Assembly (NCBI GenBank): GCA_036898135.1
Contig: CM072513.1
Span: 73,061,380-73,125,379, forward strand
DNA length: 64,000 nucleotides
Direction of reading: 5' to 3'
Origin: Oncomelania hupensis
Taxonomy: Eukaryota > Mollusca > Gastropoda > Littorinimorpha > Pomatiopsidae
In this document: positions 25,101 through 37,100 of the stretch, piece by piece
Layout: each line of letters starts with the position of its first letter
Numbering within the stretch: position 1 is the first letter of the stretch
Position numbers and translations under genes: made by a program
The notes under the pieces: model-generated
Told to the model about the DNA's origin: nothing
Seen by the model: only the letters and a program-made list of their open reading frames with translations
Database searches by the model: none

Positions 25101-28100
25101 TGTGTGGGCGAAGGCTGCCTGTACATAGAGGGCATGAAAGCAAACCTTTGGTTTTGTCAGTGCTGTCAAGTCTTGTTGTGACAAAGAAACAAGTCTACTC
25201 AAAACTAGATGCTGCTGATCCTTAACATTTATTTGTTACACTATAATTGTGCAAAATGCTCATAAATAGATTTTGTTGAAATTATATCAAGAGACTAAAA
25301 TATAGACTTAAAAACTTCTTTTGTAATTGTTTTTTTAGCTTATACTTACTTATGTTATTTGTCGATATGTTGATTTCTCAATGGCAGGCACGTATTGCGT
25401 TTCTGCAAGGAGAACGCAAAGGACAAGAAAACTTGAAACAGGACCTTGTACGCAGAATCAAGATGCTGGAGTTTGCTCTGAAGCAAGAAAGGTACTTTGT
25501 TTATGATTACATGAAATGTTACTTTGATGTTGACATCAGCCTTGATGCTCTTCTTTGAACTTGTTAATTTTTACCAAACAATTATTATGTTCCTGTTTAT
25601 TTTTCTTCTATTTTCATTACCTCATTGTAGAAAAGAGGTACATATTGCTTATAATACGGTGGTGTTGTAAGATTCTGATTTAAAAATATATAATTTTAGT
25701 TACATATTTTGACACCAGTGACTTAGAGAAACATGGACACGTTTTACGATATTCAACATTTGGACTTCAACTTTTCCCCACTTTTTGAAAAATAAGAAAT
25801 TGTCTTCAGACAGATTTGTTGATTATATTTTAAACTATAGACTTATCCAAAACAAATTATAAAAGAGACCTTTGCTTGGTTGCCAGGGTGGACAATAGGG
25901 GGGTGCGCTGGGTGCCTGTATACCCCCACCACCACCCAAAAAACTATTTTAAAAAAAGGAAAAAGATGCAAAAGTGCAATTGCAGCTTTTGACAATTTTG
26001 GGATGGCCACTACCTGTCAGAGCTCAGTAGTTTGACCATCCCAGAAAACAGAAATAGACCGTCTTTGTAAATGGGAAGTTACTTATCTTTTATTACCTAG
26101 AGTCATTTGGGCGGACATCTTGTCTAAGAACACTATGAAAGCTACCCCAATCTGCAAGCTTTTCTTCGGTAACAAGGGTATATGGTAGCCTGGCAGTGCA
26201 AGGCCAAACTAGCGACACTGGATACAGGGTGGAGAATTCTCCGCGAATTTCCGCGGAAGGCATTTGCATTTCCGAGAAAAAAATATTGAGTTCCGAGTGT
26301 CAGAAGCTGAGGGCTACCCTTTACTGGGCATAGCGGCCAAAAGCGGCCGAAGGTCTAAACAGGCAAAACGTCCAAAAGCGTCCGTATCAACCATGTGGTT
26401 ATATTCTCGCGTTGTTTGAAAGATTGCGAGACTTCCGGCAATTGACTTCCGGTTAAATTCTGTTGTGAAAACATTCGACTGCATTTCCACGAATTTTCTC
26501 TGTGATGCGTTCGTTTTTTCGATTTTTTTAATCAAATTTTTCTGTTTTTTGTGTCTAAAATGGATGGTTTGGATTCTTCGACTGATGAAGAAGAGTTTAC
26601 AGGCTTCCATTTATCAGACATTAAAGTGAGAGAAATGGACTTGGAGTCGGAGGAAGAGATCGGTACTGACATTAGACAATTAGTGTCAGTAGTGTGCATG
26701 CATACGATCTTTCAGACTGGCATGAAAGTGAAGAAGAGGAGGGGGCTTGTTTGGACTTTTTAAAACTTTTTTTTTATTGTATACACATGGAGTAATCAAA
26801 AACAAGACATGACAAGAGAAGTATAAAAAGGTAGATAATCATAAATCAAAAGAGATTTATTTCTGTTCATTTTGCACTAATACCTAAGACGTAGTGTTTT
26901 CACTAATGTGCCCCTAAATATCTCTAAAATTATAAAAAATTCTTGCCTGTTTACAGCTAAAAAATAGACAAACGTGTGCCCAGTAAAATTTGAAATGTGG
27001 AGTTTGTGTGTAACAGTGGTGGACCTCAAACTTTGTTAGGCATACAAATCAAGATTCTTAACTTTTTTGAAAGACATGTGCATAAAACATTCTTTTTTTC
27101 GGTTGTTGTTGTTTCTATTCATGTTTACTTTGTGCTTTTTGCTTTCAGGAGAGGCCCTAAATTACTTTCAAAATTGCATAAATTCATTTTCTTCCAGGGG
27201 GCGAATACCGGGGCTTGGCCCATGGGCCCCGGCTGGATTTCAGAGATTTCTTGATTCAGTTGTTCTCCACCCTGTGGATAGGATTGCAACTGAAATCAAC
27301 CTTTAGATTGATCCGGAAGGTTTGATGGAGGACAACAGAAATTGTAGGCGAAAAGCTCTGTTCGTTTGCAAAGAATGTCCTTCTGAATGTTAGACAACTC
27401 TGGCGCAACATTCAAGCAAGCTGTCCAAAGTTGTTTTCTCTCGTATTTCCGAGCTTGGTCTATTAGTAAGTATTAGTGTATAAAAAGTGTTGGTGCGCAC
27501 ACGAAAGCACACACACACACTCCCCTTCCTTCCACTCCCTATCCCCTCCTTCCCTTCCTCCCCTCTTTACCCTGACCATGGTCTGCCCCTGGATCAGTAT
27601 GTGTAAACCAACAACAAGAAATGTGTCATTGGGTTTCTGGTCATTAAGGTCAGACAACGAATTACTCCAATGTAGGAAAAATAATGGACAAACAGACATG
27701 TTGAATTTCATCGGGATAAAAATTAGAATCACAAGAAGTACAAATTCAACACTTTGTACGTCATATCCGATTATCACAAGCGAATGAAAGGTCTTAAAAT
27801 AATGTTGTCGGTTGTTATATTTAGAAGTCAGGCACACATTTCGGCAGCGCATACAATCTTCTCAATGTTTGAATGGATTTCCCGCTTCAGGCTTGGTTTT
27901 AAACACTGCTCCTGAGCAAATGTGGGCTATTTCTGATGCTTTAGACTCATTGCCTGTAAATTATGATGGTTTTCTGCCGATTTTCACACCTCGACTAGTA
28001 ACTGAAATCTGGAGATGGACAGGTACACAAATATCGACCAAACCAAAATATCCTAAAACGTGCCCATATGCATAACGCCATAAGGTGAAAGAAGTAACTT

Positions 28101-31100
28101 TGTGCTTAGTAAGAAAACATTATATATTAAATATGACTATATGTACTAGATTGAAAGATGTTACTTACTACTTCATTTTTTTTCTATTTTTTAAATTAAA
28201 TGTTTTATATTAGAAATAAAGTACCTCAGCCATTAAAACTCTTTAACATTTGCCGTTGTGTACTTTCTCAGGGGTAAATACCATAAGCTAAAATATGGAA
28301 CAGATATGAACCTAGAAGATTTGAAACCCCCAGTCTTCGACAAGAAAGATGGTAAGTTTGGTACCTTTTGCCTTTTACTACATAGTTGCATATGTAACAA
28401 TTAGGTGTTTTTTCAGTAGTTCACAGTGACTGCATGAACCAAGCGTGAATATTTAAAAAGTCCTTGGTTTTACTTTGAAGGTTGTGAAGAATTAGTGAAC
28501 AGCTACTGTTTACTTTTTATGAGGACTATCTATCCAAGAGCTTGAGCTACATGCAGTGATTCATGATTGAAACTGGATCTTGTTTTTTGGGAATGCTACA
28601 GTGAGAGGAATATCATGAGTGTAACAACTTGAGCGTTGCTCTGGGTAAAATGACACCTCGAATGCTGCACTTAGTTAAGGCTTCATTTGAACAGCCCGCC
28701 AGGGTAATTTTACCATGGGTCAACGCAACAGGTTAACAACATTGTACTTGAGTTATGCCCGATCTAAAAGTTGGTTCATCGTGGATGTAATGTAAATCCT
28801 GATGACATGCTTTGGAATTATATATCCATGGAATTAAATACCTATTATTAGCCAGTTCCCTCGTCCCTCCCTCGTCCCACCCCTCCTCCAATTTCCCCCT
28901 ATTCCCCTTTCCCATTATCAGCTAAAAGGTTAAAAACCTTGAAGCTACTTGTGTTGTAGAGGACCACGTGGATGGGGAACCAGCCATCACCACCAGCACA
29001 AACAGCAACACTCAGTGGAGACAGGGCAGACAGCTACTACGCCAGTGAGTATAGCAAAATGCTTTTACACTCATGTTGTTAAAAGAATGGAAGACTATTG
29101 TGGTATATTTTCATGCCATTCTGTATGGTCTGTGCAGATGACAGGAACTTTGACAATCTTTGTGACAGATTCCCTGTGAATGAAGCTCGAAGGCGTTGTG
29201 TCTTTTTGCTTCTGCTAACGGGGAACATTATTCTGAGATCTGGATAGAGTCTGTGCCTGTCCACTATTGTTTACATGAGCATTACAGACCTGTTTATCCT
29301 TACGATTTTGGCATTATTTATTATGATTTGTGTAAAAAACTACGAAATTTCACTATCCGTGTGCAGACTACGATTATTTAAACAACGTCCGGATTACGTT
29401 TTCTGACCCAGCCTGCTTCAGATCCAATATTTTTAAATATTTTGAATAGCTGTTATGGGCTTTTCTATTCGTATGATATTTGTAATACCAGTGATGTAGC
29501 TAATCCATTGTGCAAGATCAGGTAGCTTTAGAAATGGAACTGGAAAGAAGAGTTAAGAATAATAATATTTATTTTATAAGTATGTTTGATGGCAACTATC
29601 GAGAGGAAGATCTTTATTTTATTTTTTCTCAGATAAATCAGTTGCTTTCAATTTGCTTTAACTATTTTTGTACAGGTACCTTCAAGAGATAGGGTACACT
29701 GATACAATCATTGATGTGCGCTCGGCACGTGTACGTTCCTTGCTGGGTCTTCAGCCAGTGGCTGGCGACAGCGATGCCGACGGACAACCATCCCTTGTCA
29801 ATGGCGAACAGCAACCCAAGCGAGACAACCAAGGAAAGAGGTGAGCCTCCTATGGACATTAAGAAACATTTGCATGATGAACACTGCATTATCAGATCCG
29901 CTGAATGCTAATACTCTGTGTAAAGCAACTGGCGGTTCAACTTGCCACGCTACAGTGTGGCTCGCTGTGGTCTATTTTTAGCGCATTAGCTCATCTCCAT
30001 TTAGATGCGCAGTTGGTCACAGGATGCCGGTCGATCTACTACGTGCTTTGTTTACAATCTGATCGGCCTTTTTAGCAAGGAATTCGTTATTTGTTCACAA
30101 TGAATAATGGCACGGATTTTTGGAGAGAGTTGTTAGATAATGGCGCCAGTGATGATGAAGCTTTTGAGGGGTTTACTATAGAAGAAGTGGCAGAATCTGA
30201 GCTAAAAAGGATTTTAAAAAAGATCGCAAAGTGCAACAGTGCATCAGTGATTTGCAAAATAATGTTGGACTAACTGCATGAATATTACAGGTGTCATGTT
30301 TTCTGTTTGTTCTTTTTGTCTGCTCTAACTGCATGCATGTTTTGTCAGTGTGTTTGTATGTCTGCATGTTTGTTATACAAGTTTTTTTTCCCCTGTAATT
30401 TTCCTTATCGTGTTGATATAATGCTTTAAAAAAAATGCTGTAAACATCAACTGCAACAGCCACAATATCACCATTTATCACCACCAACACCTCCGCCACC
30501 ACAATCAAAGTAAACTGGACTCTTCATTTTAACTTTCCATGTACTTTAGCAAATTTTACACAAGTATACAAAATTTTGTGCAGATCCATCAAAATTTGTA
30601 TTTTTTATTATTTTAAAGTCTACTGGTGCATACATTGGCCTTGTTTAAAACATTACTTGGTATAGGTACTCCAAGCCCTTCATTGGCTCTTGTCCGCTCG
30701 GCACTTTTGACTCAGTTTTCACTTCACTTTCAACACTTATTATTAATGTAAAACTGCATCAAAACAAACAGTGGCTGTATTCAAATAAAAATTGAAAGCT
30801 TTATCTTTACATCTGTGTTGTTTTTAATGCATGTTTATGCGAAAGATTCCGAGAAAACAGCTTTTGAATACGCCCCTATCCGAACGCTGAATGCCGCTGC
30901 GAAAAAATTGTCACCGTCGTTTGCTGAGAGGTGACTCGTTTCAAAGGCTAAGCGCTTTGCGATACTTCATTGGATGGCCTAAAAATAAGAACCAATGAGA
31001 AGTTCGGATACTTAGCTTCATTTACATATAAGTATGGTGGGCTCTCGTGTGTAAACGTTTTGTTACGAGCCAAACAAAGTGGATAAAGCGGTTTTGATGT

Positions 31101-34100
31101 AAGTTTGATTTTAACTAGAAGTTTAAAACTTAGCAAGAAATAAAGAGCAGACTTTCCTTTATAAAACTAGGGTATTTATTAATTTGTGCATTACTGTATC
31201 ACGGAGCGCTTTGCCGTAGAAAAGTCTACCCAAATGGTGTTCGGGTTTTCTTCCGGCCATGGCCAACACGTAGGCCTATTCAGCGACACGAGTGCTGAGC
31301 GTAGTAGCACACCAGTAGGCCTATACTTTGCCGGCACGCACTGCGAATTTGATGATTTCCCAACTTTGAAGCACCAAAACGGCTGAAAATTACATGGGAT
31401 AGGCCTGAAGAAAATTGGGCTTGGAGTATAACATATGAAGGGGTTACCTGTCAAAAATCAGCTTTCTGGTATCAATATTGGCTTCACTTTGAGACTCCAA
31501 AGTTGTCAATTTCTTCAATTCCAAAACGTTGCCAAAAAAACACCAACATTCGGCATTTTCAAACATTAATAACTTTTTACCTATTTGTCCTATGGGGAAA
31601 AAAAATATACCACTGTGTTCAGAATGAAAAGCTCTTTAAATCTATGTCAGTTTTGTGATGAGGAAATCATTTTTAAAAAATGGCTTTTGACTACCTACTT
31701 GGTATAAAACTGTATATGATTACCGAATTACTTAGTAGTAGGAGAGTTAAGATTGAAATCACAGTTTTTGATTGGAGGACTAACAGAAAAAGCATTAGAA
31801 ATATACTGATATGCATGTCTGCTACGGCTTTTATGTTTGAATTCGTTGCTTATGTTTGTAACCTGAAACACTGGATGGGATTTCTCTTCAATATTTCTAA
31901 AGTTCTATCGGTTCACAATTTTTGAAGTTTGATCTTTGGTTTTCTCATATGCTTGTCATGACAATTGCCATGATTTTAGCCATTGAGCAAACAAGATGTT
32001 TTTCCATCACTATTTATTTATTTAATCGTTCTTATATAGCATTTTTTCAGCTCAAGAGCCGCTAAAGGCGCTGGCCGATACAGGATCTAACGCAAGCCGC
32101 CCGAGGCGCCAACTTGCAACCTTTGGGCGCACCGTAATAACGCTCCAGACAACTGAGCACAATCCTGGGCAGCCTGGGATGGGGGAGAAGGACCTAGGTG
32201 CGTACTGGGTGTTCTGGTCACCGGCAATCACCCGTCTAGGACATGAGCGTCAGGATCTTTAAAGTCCGTTATGATGGAATGTATGCGACACAAAGACAAG
32301 ACCTTGGTTTATACTCTCATCCGAAGGAGAAGGAAACGGGAGTAAAGTGTCTTTTCCAAGGACACAACACAATGCCCCAGCCTGGGCTCGAACCTGGGAC
32401 CTTCAGATCCGCAAGCCAAAGCTCTACCATTATACCATTATACTTTGATATATTTTTCTGGAAATCAGTGAGCCTTTGCTTATAATGTACAATTTTCGTA
32501 TACTATTTTTCTGTCTTCAGAGTTGGCCTGAAGAAGTTGCCAGGCACTGGTCCTGTGGATGGAGCGCTTATTGACACAGAGAACGCCGTCATGCAGACTT
32601 TAGACTTCCTGTCTGGGGAAAATGTTGTTGACGATGACGAGGAAAATCTCAGGTGATCAATTTTTGATGTGCTTACTCCCACAACATTTTTTCTCCTATT
32701 TTTGGAAATCTGCAAGAAGAGTCCAAATTAGTCCAAAAATGACAACGAAAAAAATTTCCGTCTGTTCTTCCGTTGTCTGAGCAAAAAGTGGTTAAGTACT
32801 CAGAACCTATTTCAACTATCACAACCAAACTTGGTAAGATGTTATATACCCATGAGACCTCATCAACGATCAGTGAATGAATAACTTTACGTCAAGATCA
32901 AGGTCACAGGGTCAACAAATGTTAGTAACAAAATTAAAAATGTTCACAAAATGTCACTTTTGTTTCTAGGTTATTAATATTGAATTTATGATTCTTTGAT
33001 GCATGATAGACATCAATCATACAATGAGACGCACATACTAAACAAATTTGGTCAAGGTCATTGGAGCCATCCAAAGTCGGTTAGTATAGTTACTCCGACC
33101 TTGACCATAAACTATGAGAGTTATAAAGTCCAAACTTGTTGTATTTACAAGTGATTGATTGATCTTTCATATATGTTCATTTTTTGCATTGATCTTGAAG
33201 GTCAAGGTCATTTTAAATCTTGCAAAAAACTACAAAACATAGGTCATCGTACAGTGGAATGGCTGTTTATTTAACCAATAATATGCAGAAACATTGGGTT
33301 ATTTGATCAGACATGCGTGAGAGGCCATGTGAGGGTCAAGGAAATCTCAAGGTCATGGTCATCCCGACAATCACCATTTTAAAAAAAAACAAAAAACTTT
33401 TGCTGTAGTTTATTTGAAAGTACATGAGTGTACTTGGAGCCGGATAGAAAGTCGGTGTTACTTTGCATTTTAATGCCACCGTTTCATTTTGTTGTCATTT
33501 TATGTCAAACTAGTGGTTTTGTACCCTGGCAAGTTCCCCATACCCCCCCCCCCTGATATCTCCCCATCCCCCCACCCCCATGATGCCTCACTATACCCCC
33601 TTGATACCTCCCCGAACCCACTTGATACCTCCTCATACCCCCTTGATACCTTCCGTACCCCCCTTGTAACCTACCTGTACCCTCCTTGATACTTCCCCAT
33701 TGATCGTTTCGCAGGTATGGATGAAAGGAATCGACCATCACCATACCCCCTTATATATACCCGTATCCCCGTTATGCCTACACATGCCCCTTTAAACCTA
33801 CCCGTAGCCCCCTTTTACCTACACGTACCACCCCATCCCGATCCTTGGTAATAATAATAATAATAAAAATAATAATAATATTGAATATAGAATAATACAA
33901 ATAGAAATCATAAAAAACACCAAGGTTTTAAAAGAACATTTGATATAAGATATAATAATAATAATAATCATAATAATAATAATAATAAATTAAAGGTAAA
34001 AAGCCTAAATTAAAAAGAAAAATATCCATATTGTAGTGTTAAAAAAAAAAAAAAGGCCCGCGTGAGATTTGAACTTGGGTCGCCCTGCACGGTAGGCGAA

Positions 34101-37100
34101 TGTTTTACTAAGTAGGCCACCAAGGCTTCCTAGAAAGACCATAAATTTTTTGGTCTATATGGGAAAACATGCTGAAACCTCAATTTGATTTTTAATGGAA
34201 GCGCGCGGAATGAGGCTATTGCAGTTTGTGGACATTTTGTTTATTTATTTATCTCAGAAACAGTTAAACGTTCGGTAAGGAAATGTCGGCTATAACGATT
34301 TCGCTGGTTTTGAGCACACAGCAGGCCGATCCGCAGCGGCCAGCACCTGCCCAGATCAGCGTCCATACCGGACAAACTTTATAGTAGAGGCGAAGAAGGA
34401 CTTCCGGCTAAGCAATTTATATATATAGATGTTGCGAGTTTCATAAGAAGCATGAGTCATATAGGCTTTGTTCTTCTAGTTGTTTCTATGACAGTATAAA
34501 TGTTGTGTGTGCATATACTTGTGAGTTGTGTGTGTAATCATGTTTTATTTCTTAGTCTGTGTCTTTCTATTCTTTTTCTTGGGGAAGAAATAGTTGACCA
34601 AGTTGGCTGGCAAAATTAATACATAGCTTTCCTCACTTTTTTTGTTATACCAGGAGTGTTGCACTCTGAATGTCGTGGATTGAGTTGCTTGTATGCCTTT
34701 GCTTTCAGATTTAGCATTGTTCATTGTTCTGTCTGTCAATACCTTGCTAAGGGTGTGGTGACTTATTGGATGGCCACCCCCTTCTCCCACCTGCCCCCAC
34801 TCTCTCCACAAAATAACTTGGGTCTTTATGTGTTTATATTTCCTTTATTATCTGTTACTTGTTGACATTTAATTTCTTTAATTCATTTTTTTCCAGTGAT
34901 GAAAACGAAGATGGAATGGCTGCCGATGATGAATCTGATGAGCGTCTTGAGAGGAAAGGAGTGAAAATCAAGGTAAAATAATGTTCAGATGTTGTGTGCC
35001 TGAGAATTGGTCCATTTTCAAAGCATTTATCCTTCTACTTTCAGTTGTCGTCTCAATAACATCCTATTCTATCCTATCCCGTAACTCAAAAGTTGTTGGG
35101 GCACCACAGATGATCGTTTAAGCAGCGTGCTCCATCTTTGTCCTCAGCGACCCTCATGGCTTCGCTCAATGTCAAGCCAGTCCAATCTCGAATGTTGTCC
35201 TCCCACCTCTTTTTCTGTCTCCATTCGGCCTTCTTGTCTTGCAAGATGGTTTTTGCAAGGCCTGGTGTTGAGGCCATACCATCGGAGTTTGTTTCTTTAC
35301 CACTTTGAGCATGTCATCGTGTTGTCCAATGGCTTTTGTGATGGTCGGTCGGACTTTGTCATTTGTGATGTGCTGAGTATAGGAAATGCCAAAAAGTCTT
35401 CTGTAGCATCTCATCTCCATGCTTTGTATTCTTCGTTATAGATCTACTGTGAGTCCATTTTTCGCAAGCATATAGGAATATTGAGATGACAAGGGAGCAC
35501 AGCCGCCTTACATTGGAGTGTAGACTGATGGTCCGATCTTTTCAAATGGGCTTCAGGCTTGTCAGGGCAGCAGTTGTTTGTGCGATCCTGGTGAGAACTT
35601 CTTGTCGGGACCCATTATCTGATAAATGGCTCCTAAATATTTGAAGCTATGAGTTGAGGGATTGGCTTTGAACATTGATGAACGTGTTGAAGCCATTGGT
35701 GTTGTTGATCATCATTTTGGTCTTCAAACATCTACCAGCTGTTCAAGTTCTTGTTTCTCTCCAACCAGTCCATCAATGTAATTTGCCAAACAGAGAGGTT
35801 GGAGATTTCCGTATCCCCTATGCTGACTGTACCTTCGTGATCTGCAAGGGCATTTGACATGAACCGCTCCAGAAAGATGTTGAGAGTTGGAGAGAGTAGG
35901 CATCCTTGATGCACACCGATTGTTGTTCTGAACCAGTTCCAGATGGCGCTGTTGTGGAGGAATGCACTGCTAGGCATAAAGGCTTTTGATGACTTTAGTA
36001 ATGTTAGGGTTGATGTTGTACACTCTCATGGTTGCCCACAGAGCTGCATTTCCAGACTCGGTCAGTTGCGTTCTTGAAGTCTACAAACACATGATATAGA
36101 TGTTGTTGGTGCTCTAGGTATCTCTCGCAGATTATTCTGAAGTTGAAAATCTGCTCAGTGGTACTTCTTACTGCCTTGAATCCTGCTTGTTCTTTAGCTA
36201 CGATTTGTTCAGCTTGCGGTTTCAACTTTTTGAATATTATTTACTTTGCCGGGATGGCTGATGAGGCTGATGGTGCCACTCATGAAGGTTACACTTTTTA
36301 GGAAGAGTGATGACAAGCAACTGGGTCCCTGGTGTAGGCCACTCCCCATTATGCCATATCATGTTACAGATAATGGTGAGGGAGTTCATCATTTCTTCTT
36401 CTGCTTGAAGCAATTCTGCAGGTATGTTGTCTACTCCCGCTGACTTCCCCTTCTTCAGAGATTGCACTGCTGGCTCAACTTCTTCTCAGAGAATTGGGAG
36501 GATTTCTTCTTCTCTGTTCTGGGGACATGCTAGAACTGAAGGGTCTCCGTTTGGTGTGTGGTTGTAAAGATCAGAGCAATACCCTATCCATCTTTCCAAG
36601 ACTTCTTATTCTTCTGTAAGGCACGTGCTTTGGATCATGGAGACCTTGGGCTGTTTAACATGGTTTAGCCGCTTCACAGTCTGGTAGACCTTTTTGCTGT
36701 TGTTCAGACTGCTCTCTATTTCTTAGCATCGATCTTCTATCCAGTTCTTCTATACTAATACTATCACTTTGTTATCTCAATCAAAGAGAAATTCACATAT
36801 AAATGTTACAAGACGATAAAGGACAGTATAACAACAATAAACTGTAAACAGTAAAACAGGATAAAAGTATATCAAGAAGACATTACTGAATTAACCATTT
36901 AAAACTGTAATCATAAGAATGGGGAAAACAAATACCTATCACATGATTTGCGTTCAGTGTCATAATCTTGATATAAGGTATATTGCAACATAACAATCAC
37001 TGTTGGCAAGCAATAATCGCATCAATATACAACAACGTAAGACTTGTAGATAAATATGTTCTGTGGCAGATGTCATTTTTGGTAGGCATCAGTTCCCTGT

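Larger units (their letters stand above)
33509..34430. mobile_element. Unclassified insertion inside repeat copy C
   Basis: Begins ACTAGTGGTTTTG and ends TTTATATATATAGAT, with a possible ATGT duplication in the host repeat (33502-33505 and 34429-34432). It contains a C-rich minisatellite, short TAA repeats (33849-33870 and 33955-33987) and a tRNA-like segment. Its presence is shown by the split in copy C relative to copies B and D. Its class is unknown. Confidence 0.6.
32704..34480 (+). repeat. AGGTCA-rich dispersed repeat, copy C, interrupted
   Basis: Shares the left block (AGTCCAAAAATGAC), AACTATCACAACCAAACTTG, the half-site array around 32892-32913 and TTGGGTTATTTGATCAGACATG. The right block CTTTGTTCTTCTAG ends at 34480. 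An insertion at 33509-34430 splits it. It lies in striatin intron 6. Confidence 0.82.
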
